Assembly: GCA_022592445.1 (NCBI GenBank)
Contig: JABYQR010000013.1
Location: forward strand, 124,001 to 188,000
Origin: Cytidiella melzeri
Lineage: Eukaryota > Basidiomycota > Agaricomycetes > Polyporales > Irpicaceae
Direction: 5' to 3'
DNA length: 64,000 bases
Shown here: positions 1-11,265 of the stretch, one piece after another
How positions within the stretch are numbered: the first letter of the stretch is position 1
How the letters are laid out: every line of letters begins with the position of its first letter
Notes under the pieces: model-generated
Seen by the model: the letters and a program-made list of their open reading frames with translations, nothing else
What the model was told of the DNA's origin: nothing
Databases searched by the model: none
Made by a program: the position numbers and the translations under genes

Positions 1-1214
1 TTGTGCTTTCCCCGCTCAAAAACGCAACGCTCTTCAAATCTGGCAAGCGTTGGTACACGCGAATTTGATCTTCCCACGCTGTTTGGTCAAATGCGTCCAG
101 CAGATCATCTTCTTGAACATTTGTGTCGAGGGCCAGTGTTATATTACGAACCGAAAGCGGCAAGGTTGCTAGAATAGCGCTGGCTATGTCCAAGTACGGA
201 ACGTAGTCTATTGCAGGACTTATGGTTTGGTCTGTTGGGACATATAGCTGCAGAGTTTCGAGTTTTGAACATCCGCTGATGCACAGCTCTTGGCAGATCT
301 CTCCAGGTTCAGCTAAATCATTATATCCGTTAGCGATGTTTCTTTCGCTTCCGCAACAAAAGCAGCTCACGTTCGTCATCGAAGTCGTAAAACACCACGT
401 TGGTTAGCCTCAGTTGCAGATACTTCAGGCTGTTTGCAGCCGCACATAACAATCTGCCTATGGAGGGCATGTCTTCGGTATAGAACGACCAGATAGACAG
501 CGAAGTCAAAGAACTGAAATCCAGTTTGTTGATCGCGTAATCAATCAGAATGCGCGCAGGTCCAGTCGTACGCAAATCTAAGTTCTCCAACTTCAATTCA
601 CTGGGGAATGGCGGAGGTTCGACTGTAGGTCCACCAGGTCCAGGTGTAGGACCCACCACCCAATGGCTTCTCACCGTACCCAGTGTTTTGAGAGCGGGAA
701 GGAGACGCAGGACCTCCAGTCCATCCTTAATATCCCTGAATAACGGCTCAGGGTCATACGACAATGGCGGTTCGGTTCGGCAGACCAGTAGCGTGGTGAC
801 TGATGCAGAGGTCGGGATGGCAGTGCAATCAAGGGACGGTGCTGGCCAAGAAATGCCCATTGTACATAGCGTTTCAAGACGAAAAAGCATTTTCAGCAGG
901 CGTCCTAGCGTTGGTAGCTCTATCGCGCATTCCGTCGCCCCGTAGTGACTTCCAGAGTCAGATGCGAGATAGCACTTGCGCACAAAAGACCTGCACTGGC
1001 TTCCCAGAGGAGACTCGAAAGTTCTGACAGCACCGTTCAGGCCTGCTTCTTCGCGGGCGTTGATGTCCACAGGAACCCAAATGGTAATCGCGTGAAAAAG
1101 GTGGTATCGACTAGACACGGACCAAGTGGGAGAGACCGCGGCACAGCTAAGCAACGATTGTCGGTCATCGTGTAGATGGCCAACGATGATATCAACGATC
1201 TCAGTAGGAAACAT
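1..1214 (-). CDS. F-box protein, C-terminus cut by the window edge
   Basis: Probable substrate adaptor of an SCF ubiquitin ligase. Exon 1 is 371-1214 and opens with an F-box-like stretch (MFPTEIVDIIVGHL, then SLLSCAAVSPTW) in residues 1-35. A 60-nt intron with a canonical GTGAGC donor (313-370) joins it in frame to exon 2 (1-312), which keeps coding to the edge with LRR-like lines such as LETLQLYVPTDQT and LPDLKSVAFLSGE. The C-terminus lies outside. F-box is a family call; the substrate is unknown. A damaged tandem copy follows at 2250-3415. Confidence 0.75.
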
Positions 1215-2249
1215 CTTGGAACCAGATTAGCAATTTGCAAGCAAAGAAGATGGTGACCGTACTGTGCTGCTGTTTGTGGGTCAAGCTCAGTTACGGACAC
1301 AGCCAAAGACTGAGAAGCTACGATTCCGGTGGTGGTAACTAGAGACCAAGGCGTTAGCTCCGTCAGTGGGTGTAACGCAACTTGAACTCACTAAGGAGCT
1401 CAGCTCAATTCCGGATGTCCACTGCAAATGATAAAAGTTCGCAGCCACGAAGTAGTGACTAGTCGTATACTTAGTGACTCAACGTTGCCAAACCTCCGGT
1501 GACAATTCACGGATTATAAATGTTAGTGACTTAAAAAAAAAAAAAAAAAAGACAATTCACGGGCAGACAGCGCGGTCTCGGAACTTGGGGTGTGAGTCTA
1601 TTTTAGGAAACTGTGTACGTTGAGGCACCAGTCACGGAGTCCTTATCTGTCTGAGGTTGTGCTACATGACAGAAACATGGACAACATTGGCATGTACCAT
1701 CTGCACATTCACGCACTCATGCGCGACGCAACTCTATGAAGTCTGGAAGGAAAACTCGCCGAAAACACGTGGTTCCGATGCAAATGCGAAGTTCAACTAT
1801 AGCATCCAAATCTGTAGGGTATATAACAGAAACAGCATAAAGGAGTGAAATATAGATTCAGCGAGTGCAAATGGCAGAATAGTGGTAATGACGAAACACC
1901 AGCTGCACCGGTAAAGGAAGGGTGCGAGGGTAAGCAGCGAATTTCTGCGATAGCACACTGAGAGCAACCTATACCATCGGAAGAGGAAACATCTACCATG
2001 AACTCACGGGCGGTAAGCATGAGTAGCTTGCCTCGCACACCAACCACATGTTCAGCCGCAACGAGATACACAGCGTGCTTTGCCTCCCAGCTTCTATCAG
2101 TCGAGGCGCGTGAGAGAACTGCGGTACGGTAGAAAGAAAGTGCACAAACGCGATACTTAGGGCACGCAAAGCGCAGCGTCACTCGTGGGTGCAACACAGA
2201 CAGAGACGTGGTGATGGGTTCCAGAGCCGCTGGCAACAACTTGTGCAGG
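1215..2249. other. Intergenic stretch between the two F-box copies
   Basis: No gene supported. It holds the promoter side of the first F-box gene and the poly(A) mini-insertion at 1501-1562. Parts of 1215-1460 resemble 3416-3610 (for example CAGCTCAAT followed later by CAATGCAAAT-like sequence), so the duplication included upstream DNA. A long reverse-strand reading frame ending at 1793 has no recognisable protein features. Confidence 0.5.
1501..1562. mobile_element. Mini retro-insertion with poly(A) tail and 12-bp target duplication
   Basis: The 12-mer GACAATTCACGG occurs at 1501-1512 and again at 1551-1562. Between the copies lie 20 nt of unique sequence followed by 18 adenines (1533-1550). 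A direct repeat around a 3' poly(A) tract is the usual mark of LINE-type target-primed reverse transcription. The insert is too short to identify its source. Confidence 0.6.
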
Positions 2250-3415
2250 GTGTGTGACTGGTTTTCCGCGCTCAAAAACGCAATATTATAATGCTCTTCA
2301 GCTCTGGCAAGCGTCAGTGCGCGCGAGTTTGATCTCCACAAGATGTTAGGTAGAATGTGAGGGCCAGCAGGTCATTTCGAAGACATTGGTGTCGAAGGCC
2401 AATGTACTAATGTTATGAACCGAAAGTGGCAAGGTCGCTAGAATAGCAGTGGCTGCATTCAAGTACAGCAGATAGTTTGCTGCACAATTTGTGTTGCGGT
2501 CGGGAAAATAATTTCAAAGTTTCAAGTGCTGAGCATCCGCTGACTCACAGCTCCTGGCCAACCTCATCTGACTGAGTAAAACCACGACGACTTTAATTAG
2601 CAATGTTGTCTTCATTTTAGCAATAACAATAGCTCACATTTGTAGTCGGAGCCAGGGATAATCGGGTTGGTTAGCTTCAGCTCTAGATGCTTTAGGGTCT
2701 TTGCAGCTGCGCGGAACAACCTTCCTATGGAGGACACGTCTTTGGTATACAACAGCCAGATAGGTGGCAAGGTCAAATAGCTAAGGTCCAGTCTGTTGGC
2801 TACATGATCTGTCAGATGGCACACATATCCAACGTTACGCAAGTCTAAGGCCTCCATCTGGAATGATGGAGGTTCTACAACATGCCTATTGCAACCAGTT
2901 GATCAGGCTTGCCAATCATCCGAGTGTACGCAGCTCCTTGAGGACAGGAAGGAGACGCAGAATCTCCACCCCATGCTGCACACTCCTAATCAACTGCCGG
3001 TTTTTCAGCTGGAATGCGTAGATGACCAGCGTAATGACTGATGCGGATGTCGGGATGGTAGAGCAGTGAGGCGAAGGCGATGGCCAACCAATGCCCACTG
3101 TATACAGCGTCTCCAGACGTAGAAGCATTCCCAAGAGGCGTCCTCAGGTTGGAAATTCTATTGAATGTTCTACGTCCGAGTCCCATCCGTGGGCAGCTTT
3201 AAGAGTGCACTTGCGCACATACAACCTGCACCGGCTTCCTAGAAGAGACTCGAAGGTTCCGAAAGCGCTGTTCAGGGCTGCGTCTTCAGGCGGGGTGTAA
3301 GCCCTGATAGTAATCGCGCGGAAGAGGTGATATCGACTGGACACGGTCCAACTTGAAGGGAGACACCGCAGCGCAGTTGAGCAACGATTGTCGGCCATGA
3401 TTCAGTAGGAAACAT
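2250..3415 (-). pseudogene. Decayed tandem copy of the F-box gene
   Basis: Several reverse-strand segments match the gene at 1-1214 in order: the VSSRYHLFRAITIRAY region, the block around SLLGSRCRLYVRKC, then LETLYTVGIGWPSPSP, LPVLKELRTLG and TKDVSSIGRLFRAAAKTLKHLELKLTN. The ATG TTT CCT ACT GAA start is still visible at 3415, but about 30 bases just after it are missing, which removes most of the F-box. Later segments lie in different frames separated by stops. The copy ends near 2250 where sequence again matches the left end of the window. No continuous product can be made; I read it as a recent tandem duplication that has lost function. Confidence 0.75.
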
Positions 3416-3750
3416 CGAGGGATATCGTGTTACTGGCGGTAAATTTAAGCTAGAAACACCGTGACGGTTAAAGACTCAGCTTGAGCTGCGTAGCTTATAG
3501 TAGGTGGACCAAGTCAGTGCTGGTCATGCTACACACTGCAACTTGGTCTTACCAATGAGTACAGCTCAATCTCAGATGACCAATGCAAATATAAGGATCA
3601 AAGCAAGTACTAGCGTGAAAGGTTCACTGGGGAGCTGGTCTCCGTAGCTGACCAAGAGGGAGAAGAGAGTCGTTCAAGTTCTCTGAAGCAGCCAAGCCGA
3701 GAGATTTGGAAGACAGGGTGTATAGTTTAAGATTACTTCAAATCACTCAC
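3416..3750. other. Intergenic: former promoter of the F-box copy and tRNA 5' flank
   Basis: No open frame of note. The left half is similar to the upstream region of the first F-box gene. The right half is the 5' flank of the tRNA gene. Confidence 0.4.
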
Positions 3751-3847
3751 GCATCAGTGGTGTAGCGGTAACATTGGGTCTTCCCATCTGCATTTAGCTT
3801 GCATTGATAGCTTGGCCTAGCTCCGGGTTCGACTCCCGGCTGATGCA
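3751..3847 (+). tRNA. tRNA-Gly (CCC anticodon) with intron
   Basis: The 7-bp acceptor GCATCAG pairs with CTGATGC (3840-3846), followed by A as discriminator. The D arm is GTGT/ACAT; the anticodon stem GGGTC pairs with GGCCT (two G-T pairs); the loop starts TTCCCA, giving anticodon CCC with A37. The T arm is CCGGG-TTCGACT-CCCGG with a B box matching GGTTCGANTCC, and the A box TGGTGTAGCGG is present. An intron of about 26 nt (near 3787-3812) sits one base 3' of the anticodon, the canonical place. The mature length is 71 nt, the normal size for tRNA-Gly. A UCC reading would need a poorer anticodon stem and C at position 37. Confidence 0.88.
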
Positions 3848-3852
3848 TTTTT
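3848..3852 (+). terminator. RNA polymerase III terminator
   Basis: Five T residues immediately follow the tRNA discriminator base. Confidence 0.75.
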
Positions 3853-4160
3853 CCTGCACACAGAGACCAGAACTCCGTCTGAGCGCATGTATGTATCCAA
3901 GAGATTTGTTTGAGATCCTGGCTGAACTGGCTTCGCAGCCGAACGTTCTAGAACGGTTGTAACAGTCCTGGCAATTACACCAAAGTTTGTATTGGGCGCG
4001 TCGCCCATTCTAATATTCAAGACGGGCGTACTATGTTGAATGTTGCCCTATAATACAAAAGTCCTTACTACGAAGGGCATACGACGTTGAATCTTACTAC
4101 TCCTCAAAAAGCACCCCAAAGCCCTACTGCCAGCAAACACTGCACCGCCCTGCAGAACAT

Positions 4161-6032
4161 CTAATCGTCCTCGTGGATGCCAGCAGGCTTCGTCAGCTTA
4201 CTCACATCAACACCAGGCAACGGCCACCTCCTCGCAAACGCCCTGACCTCCTTGCCAAGCTCTTGAACCTGCAGGTGTCCAACCCTACTCTCGTCCGAAG
4301 TGGTGGCAACCCGAACAAAGTCCTTCAACAGCTTGCTTCCAGCCTCCTTCTGAAGCACAAGTGAAGTCTGTACTGCACGGTGAAGGAAGTCTGCCACGAT
4401 CTTCACGTCTGCTTCCCGCATGTCTCTGGAGGTGATCGCAGCCGTTCCGAGACGGATGCCCCCGGGTACTTGAGCGGAAGCGTCACCGGAGACAGCGTTC
4501 TTATTGATCGTAATACCAACGATGTCGCAGAGCTTCTCGAGCTTGCTGCCGGTCAACCCCAATGGACGAAGATCCCAGAGAACTAAGTGGTTGTCAGTCC
4601 CGCTGGTCTGCAGCTTGTAGCCGTGAGCGACGAGCTCCTCGCCGAGTGTCTTCGCGTTAGCGATGACCTGCTTGGCGTATGCCTTCCAGGTAGGCTGGGT
4701 AGCCTGGAGGAGAGCAGTGGCGATACCGGCAATTGTGTTGTTGTGGGGACCACCCTGGCAGGCGGGGAAGACAGCATCGTTCACACGCTTCTCTAGGTCC
4801 TTTGCCTTGTCACTGTCCTTACGGAAAAATATCAAGCCAGCACGAGGTCCGCGGAGAGTTTTGTGGCTGATTGTGGCATGCTGTCAATGAAAGTGTGGTA
4901 AACAGGATGGTAAAATCTACGCACGTTGTGGTAGTGATAACATCACAGTATTGGAATGGGTCGGCGAGCTCACCAGCGGCGACGAGACCACTGGTATGTG
5001 CGATATCGGCCATCAAGAAGGCTCCATGCTCATCTGCCACAGCACGGAGGGAAGCGTAGTCCCAGTCACGAGGATACGCGGAAGCACCGCAGATGATAAG
5101 ACGGGGCTTGAAGATCTTGGCTTGTGAGGCGAGACCCTTGTAGTCGATGAGGTGAGTAGAGGGGTCAAGGGCGTAAGGGAAAGATTGGAAGTAGATTGAC
5201 GATGCGGTCATCTTCTTTTTGGCGGTCTGCAGAAACAGTGCATTAGCATCGGCGGAGACCGCAATAAACAGAAAATGCAAGTAATAAGTGACAGTGTGAT
5301 GACATGTCGCAGAACGGCGTGCCGAAGACGGGAAAGACACGCACGTAGTAACCATGTGTCAAATGACCGCCATCTGGTAAACCCAAACCCATGAGACGAT
5401 CCTGCGGTTGAATAAGCGCTGTGAGTGCCGCGAAGCTGCAAACATGTTAGCTTCTGAACTGTATAGCGACCAAAAATGGTATGGACATACTTTGCAGTCT
5501 GTTCACGAACACAACTTGTGTCAGTACGACCAACATATATGCTGTCACGGATGACGACTTACACTGCCGGAGTAAGGTTGGACGTTAACGCCCCATTTTG
5601 ACGGGTCGAGGTGGAAGGCTTGCAGCGCACGTTTCTGGCAGAGCACCTCGAGCTCGTCAACCCACTCGTTACCGCCGTAGTAACGAGCACCAGGGAGACC
5701 TTCCGAGTACTTGTTGGTGAGGATAGAGCCATTGGCCTCCATCGTCGCCCGACTTGTCAAGTTCTAACAGCAAGCAACATGTGAGCGTCCCATTGAGATG
5801 CTCTCCTCTTGACTCTCAGTCCAGCAGTAGACACATACCTCAGATGCGATAAGCTCGAGACCGGAAAATTGTCTCCATGTCTCCTTATCAATGATGTTCT
5901 GCACCTCCGGGTCAATCTCAGCGAGCGGTGCATAAAGAGGCTTGTTCTGTGAAGCGCGAGTCAGCTCGAGTACACCCCTGTAGGTCACGGCAAGGTCTAC
6001 AAGTGACTCACAAAGTCGGGAGTGGTGGCCAT
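4161..6032 (-). CDS. Serine hydroxymethyltransferase, cytosolic type
   Basis: PLP enzyme that interconverts serine plus tetrahydrofolate with glycine plus 5,10-methylene-THF. Seven exons: 6012-6032, 5839-5946, 5563-5763, 5491-5498, 5345-5435, 4925-5226, 4161-4866. They total 1437 nt and give 478 aa, close to the family norm. Visible motifs are [54 protein letters not shown] and [12 protein letters not shown], where the Lys after His forms the PLP Schiff base. The N-terminus (MATTPDFNKPLYAP) has no mitochondrial presequence. One exon is only 8 nt, yet it is needed to complete the conserved GSxANFA motif and keep frame. Confidence 0.96.
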
Positions 6033-6177
6033 GGCTCGTCTGAGGATAGGGATGGCGGTACGAAGAGAGAGGGGACGAGAGACGGAGCGCAACATGTAAA
6101 AATTCTCTCCTACTTATCCTGGGGCGTTTTCAAGTCGAGAAAATCGCCATCCTAATCAAGTTAATGTAGCTTGGGTC

Positions 6178-6199
6178 ACGTGGCTATACTTATATAGAA
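6178..6199 (-). promoter_or_regulatory. CACGTG palindrome next to a TATA box, SHMT promoter
   Basis: CACGTG at 6178-6183 is followed by a reverse-strand TATATAAG at 6190-6199, about 160 bp upstream of the SHMT start codon. CACGTG is the core of bHLH factors such as Cbf1, linked in yeast to sulfur and one-carbon genes. Binding here is inference. Confidence 0.4.
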
Positions 6200-6664
6200 A
6201 GATTCATACGCAAGGAGAGCGTGCCCTCTCGTACTTCAGTCCAGTTTACGTCCATGATACGCACTTGCCACCACCCTGGCCATGTTCTTACGTTGCATGT
6301 CATGTGTGGATTGGAAAGATGAGAGTTCCCTGGGCGTTCACCACATACATCATGATTTGTAGATCCTGGCAGCACCAACTTGAAGCACACCGGACGACGC
6401 CGACCTAGTTACTACAGCACTGACCCGTTCAGCCTCCTGAAATTGCTTTCTCCCTTTCAAGTTGCCCAGCAACATGGAGCCGACAGCGCATTTGGCCTGG
6501 TGACGCAGTATCTTTTCGCGCGAAACAAACAACCATCGTCGAGTTGAACAATAGACAATGACCGCCCGCTATTGTTTCCCGAGCATTCTCAAGTCGTGGC
6601 CCAAATGGCATGTGGCAGGGATGCAACGGCATTGTCTCTCTTCACGGGACACATCTGCGGGATG

Positions 6665-6673
6665 TATATATAA
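6665..6673 (+). promoter_or_regulatory. TATA box of the CBM19-like gene
   Basis: TATATATAA lies about 175 bp upstream of the ATG at 6849, in front of a pyrimidine-rich leader (CTCATTTGTCTCTCG and similar) typical of highly expressed fungal genes. Confidence 0.45.
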
Positions 6674-6848
6674 CTGAGGGTCGTCGAAGGTGAGTCCGTA
6701 TCCGCCTTGTTTGCGAATCACCTTGAGCCAGGTGCTCCATCTTAAACCGACTGCCACTGCTTGCTTGCTTGTGACCCCCTCTCATTTGTCTCTCGCCCTC
6801 ACTTCATCATCACTCTTCACTCATACACTACACCAACACGCCATCGCG

Positions 6849-8236
6849 ATGCTCTCGTTCCCTGCGTTCACTGTCCTTGTAGCCTTCGCCTCGCTCATCC
6901 TTGGAGCCCCAACCGGCACTTCTTTCCAGCAACAAAACGGGCTTGACGCTCAAAAGCTCAACGCTCAATTTGCTACTCTCAAGTCTACCGACGCTTGTAC
7001 AGGTACGCTCACATGGTACTGAAAATTTGCGGCACATCTGACTCCCACACAGAGGGTCAGCAAGCCTGTGTAGAAAACTCATTCGCCCAGTGTGTCTCGG
7101 GGGCGTGGGCGTTGTCGCAATGCGCTGGTGGAACCGTTTGCGTTGCACTCCCCCTCGTCAACAAGGCTGGAACAAGCTTGACTTGTGACACCCAAGCAGA
7201 TGCTATCGCGCGTATGCAGGCCGCTGGTGTTGATGCTAGCTTAACCGGTAACGGTAGTAGCTCCAGTGCCTCAGCCTCTGCTGTCCCGTCTGGCGCTGCT
7301 GCAACAGCTAGTCCCGTAGTACCATCAGCCTCTTCCGCAGCACCCGCGGTCTCACCTTCTGCTTCTGCCACCGACGATGGTGACGACGACTGCGACGACC
7401 CGACACCTTCTCCCACCTCCGTCACTCCTGCTGCTTCTGCAGTTGCGACTTCAATCACCTCTGCTCCGGCCCCTTCTGCATCATCAACCGATGACGACGA
7501 CTCGGATTGTACTGATGACGATGAGTCTCTAGACCTCAAGGTTGACCAGACAAACGAGTCTGTAGCCACATCCACTGCTGCCGGCTACACCCGTGCAAAC
7601 TATAAGCTTCTCGCGAGCGCTGCTCAAGGTAGCTCAGCAGCCATCTCCCAGACCTCCACCGTAGCATCCGCTGTTGCTCCCTCCCAAGACGAGGGCGTTG
7701 CTACTGTGACTCTTTTCACCACTTTGTTCGTGACTGTCACCCCATCTACCACACAAATCCCAGGGGCATCGGTTCCTGCAGTGGCCACCGCCGTCTCTGC
7801 CGTCTCTGAGAGCAGCAGCTTTGGCAGCGCGACCGTTGCTACAGTTTCAGCCCTATCTACTGCCATTGTCTCATCTGCTATTCCGAGCTTACTTTCTACC
7901 ACTGTCACTTTTGTGGGCAGCGCCTCTGCTACGCCTAGCGTCGCCTCAGCAGCAAACGCGGCGTCTGTGTCTTCAAGCGTAATCGTCGCTCCTACCACTA
8001 TCTTCCTGAACCACCCTAGCTCCTCTGCCACTCCAGGCGTCAGCTCCGGTACCGCATCAAGCTCAGGCTCCACGTCTGTCCCCACCATCACCGCCCCAAC
8101 CTCCAGCTCTGTCAGCGTAGCCAGTGTCGAATCCTCATCCGCAATCACAGCTGCGCCTGCCGCTGTCACTCTAGCGACTCTCGACTCTTCTGACATTGCG
8201 TTCCTGCTTACTGCGACTGTCGGGCAGGTTGCTTGA
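6849..8236 (+). CDS. Secreted CBM19-like chitin-binding protein with Ser/Thr-rich tail
   Basis: Two exons, 6849-7002 and 7053-8236, give 445 aa. Residues 1-20 are a signal peptide (MLSFPAFTVLVAFASLILGA). A short module at about residues 49-115 holds six Cys (TDACTEGQQAC, FAQCVSG, LSQCAGG, VCVALPLVNKAGTSLTC), the pattern often annotated in basidiomycetes as carbohydrate-binding module family 19. The rest is a Ser/Thr/Ala/Val-rich region expected to be heavily O-glycosylated, broken by two acidic clusters (DDGDDDCDD and DDDDSDCTDDDE) each with one Cys. No catalytic domain is visible. Likely a cell-wall or extracellular-matrix protein; chitin binding is inferred from family resemblance only. Confidence 0.8.
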
Positions 8237-9207
8237 GCGCGCTGTACACTTGTATTGTATCGATATGAACTCGCGTTGCTGTTATAGATCCAAAGAGCGA
8301 AGTCTTTCTGGACTGTAGAATAGATTTGTAGCATTATTGCTGGACTGTTAATCACACTCGTTATTTTGTTCATGTATGAACAGATAGAGGTCATTCTCCT
8401 CGTCAACTAGCTTGGGCCATTGAAGAACTCGTGACCTGGACAACGGGAAATTGCGGTGTTATGCATGTCGCACTCGAAATTAGCCATCGATATACACACG
8501 TTTCTTATGACCTAACAACCTTGCAGCTATGTGGTCAAGTGGTCGTTGTCGCCTGTCTGCAGGTGAATATCAGAGCTCGGGTTTTATAAGTGTGTCGACC
8601 GACTCAGAAGAAACGAACTTGCACACCTTCCACTTCAGGGAAGAAGGTACAACACATCAAACACTTGAGCTATCATCTGAGCATCCATCCTTGTTTCTAG
8701 ATATCCCGCCATCCGCCTTCTCAGGCTGTCTGAGCCCTTGCAAGAAATAAGTACGGTCTACCGATATCGTGGAGGAATGGTGTGGAATCTTTGACGAGGA
8801 CGCGCAAGCCAGGGCACGATGACATGGAGGCGCAAGACAGCTGTACGCCGGCCGAGTTGCGAGTATCAGCATGAGGCTGAAAGTAGCGAGGGAGGAGTGT
8901 CATCTAGTATGACGATTCCGAAGGTATCTTGACTCGTGATTGGCTCAATACCATCACCCGATCTGATCTCCTGCTGAACATTATTATTAATCATGAGTGC
9001 TAGCTGCAGAGGCCACGACGACGGAACGGCCAACTGGTAAGTTGTATCTCCCGCTGAGTCGTATGTGCGGCCGCAGCTAAAGCAGCAGCAACACGCACTC
9101 TGTCCAAGGCCTTGCCACAGTTGGAAGCAGCATCGTCAATATGCCTCCGACGACGGTATATGAACCCGGTTCAAGTTTGGTTCCTCAGACACAACATCCC
9201 TTTCACA
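8237..9207. other. Intergenic between CBM19-like gene and MFS gene
   Basis: No coding region supported. A GTATATGAA motif about 55 bp before the MFS start may act as a TATA element. Confidence 0.4.
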
Positions 9208-11265
9208 ATGTCCTCAACTACACTACAAGCTGTCCCCGAGCAGCAGCCTTTGGCGGAAGCTGCTAAGGCAAAAGGCAAAGGCAAAGGCTCCGCATTTTGG
9301 CTCACATTCATGGCCGTCATTGTCACCGTATTCCTCAGCGCTCTCGACGTAACCTCTGTCGGCACAGCTCTGCCCACCATCGTAGCCGATCTCCATGGGG
9401 GAGACAACTTTGGATGGGTCGGCTCTGCATACGCGTTATCCAGTACAGCCATCATCCCGCTATCTGGCACACTTGCCGATATTTTTGGGCGAAGGCCGGT
9501 CATGTTGCTCGCTACCATGTTCTTCGCCCTCGGAAGCGCCCTCGCTGGTTCCGCTCAAAACATGAACTGGCTCATTGCTGCACGAAGTGCGTTACATGGT
9601 TTATTGACCTCCGCGCATGATCACTTACGAGCTTTGCTTTGACAGCCGTCCAGGGCATTGGAGGAGGCGCCATCCTCAACATGTCAGATATCATTGTCTC
9701 CGACCTGGTTCCACTCGCGGAACGAGGACTTTATCAAGGCCTGGTCGGACTCACGTGGGCTTTCGCATGCGGTGTTGGCCCTCCAATTGTAAGTGCCCAG
9801 GCGAGTCTTTCATCAGCCTGCAGCTCACCTCTTTCATAGGGTGGTGCCTTTGCCGGAAAAGCGTCTTGGAGGTGGCTGTTCTGTACGTATCAAATATTCC
9901 TAGCATATATTAGCGTTAACTCAAGCTGACGGATTCTTAGACATCAATTTGCCCCTTTCTGCTATTGCATTCGTCCTTGTTCTGTTCTACCTACGAGTAC
10001 GCACACCTGAGGGGTCTATCATGAGCAAGGTGAAGCGCGTGGATTGGTTGTAAGTGCTGAGAATTTTTCTGCGATTCTGCTCCTTTTGACAAACTATGCG
10101 ATAGCGGTAACCTCATCGTTATTGCCGGAACAACCCTCGCTGTTACTGGACTTACCTTTGGTGGCGGCCGCTTTGCATGGTCCTCTGCAGAAGTCTTGGC
10201 ACCTCTGATTATAGGCCTCGCCTTGATCGTCGTGTTTTTGTACTACGAAGGTGTGGTACCCAAGGAGCCGACCATTCCCTGGGAGATACTTAGCAATCGC
10301 ACCACTGTCGGCGCGTAAGTACAACTGTTCAGTTTACATTAGTACTGTCGTCTGATCCGCTCTTCACATCAGATACATCGCCACATTAATTCAAGGAATG
10401 ACCAGCATTGCAGTCATATGTAAGTTGACCTGCCTAGCTTTCTTTCGCTGGTGTTCTCATCTCTGATGACTGTATTACCATATCCACAGACTATCTGCCT
10501 GTTTACTTCCAAGCTGTCCTCGGGTCATCGCCAATCAAGTCCGGAGTCGACACGATACTATTTGCAGTCACGATAGCGGCATTCGCCCTCATGTCTGGCA
10601 TCATAGTCACAGTACAGAAGAAGTATGTCCCTGTCAATGTCGCCGGATGGATTTTGCTGGTGGTTGGCTTTGGGGTCCTAAGTCTCTTGAAGTACGACAG
10701 CACTCAGTCTCAATGGCTAGGTTATCAAGTCATATGTGCGGCCGGCATTGGATTACTCGTGAGTGCACATATCCTGTCAGACCAATACCGCATGGCTTAA
10801 AATTCCGCTCGTTGATAGTTTCCTTCCCCGTTGTTCGCCGTCGTAGCGCCCCTACCTGTCTCTCGGAACGCAGCCGCTCTCGCCTTTTTCGCGTTTGTCC
10901 GCGCGTTCGCACAGACATGGGGGATCACGATCGCCGGAACGATCCTCCAAAACGAGCTCGCCAAACGGCTCCCCGCGGCGTTTGTCAGCCAATTCCCCGG
11001 AGGATCGGAGCTCGCGTACGCGGCGATTCCTGTCATTGTGGATTTGCAGGACCCGCTGCGCACACAGGTGCGCGAGGCGTTCGCGGCGAGTTTGTCGCTT
11101 GTGTGGAAGGTGATGATTGGGATATCGGGAGCGGGGTTGCTGTCGGTGTTGATGCTGAAGGAGGTGCCGATGAATATGGAAATGAATGAGAAGTATGGGT
11201 TGCATGAGGAGGATAGGGGCTCGACGAAGAGTGGGGACGTTACGGCTGTGGAGCAGAAGGTGTGA
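9208..11265 (+). CDS. Major facilitator superfamily exporter (DHA2-like, 14-TM type)
   Basis: Proton-driven plasma-membrane drug or metabolite exporter. Eight exons (9208-9586, 9646-9788, 9840-9882, 9941-10049, 10105-10314, 10373-10419, 10490-10758, 10819-11265) give 548 aa. Motif D1-like LDVTSVGTALPTIVADL is in TM1, motif A LSGTLADIFGRRP follows TM2, and SWRWLFYINLPL is typical of the 14-TM drug:H+ antiporter branch that includes TRI12-like toxin pumps. The N-terminus has a Lys/Gly run (KAKGKGKGS) before TM1. An in-frame ATG upstream exists, but the start at 9208 gives a normal cytosolic N-terminus. The substrate cannot be told from sequence. Confidence 0.92.

Larger units (their letters stand above)
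6033..6848. other. Divergent promoter between SHMT and the CBM19-like gene
   Basis: No gene supported. It carries TATA-like boxes pointing both ways and a CACGTG palindrome on the SHMT side, listed separately. Confidence 0.5.

Noticed and set aside
1793..2341. 182-codon reverse-strand frame
   Set aside because: Begins inside the F-box pseudogene and has no family resemblance; composition looks non-coding.
7057..8406. Long reverse-strand open frames opposite the CBM19-like gene
   Set aside because: They are shadows of the Ser/Thr/Ala-rich coding strand with no splice or domain support.
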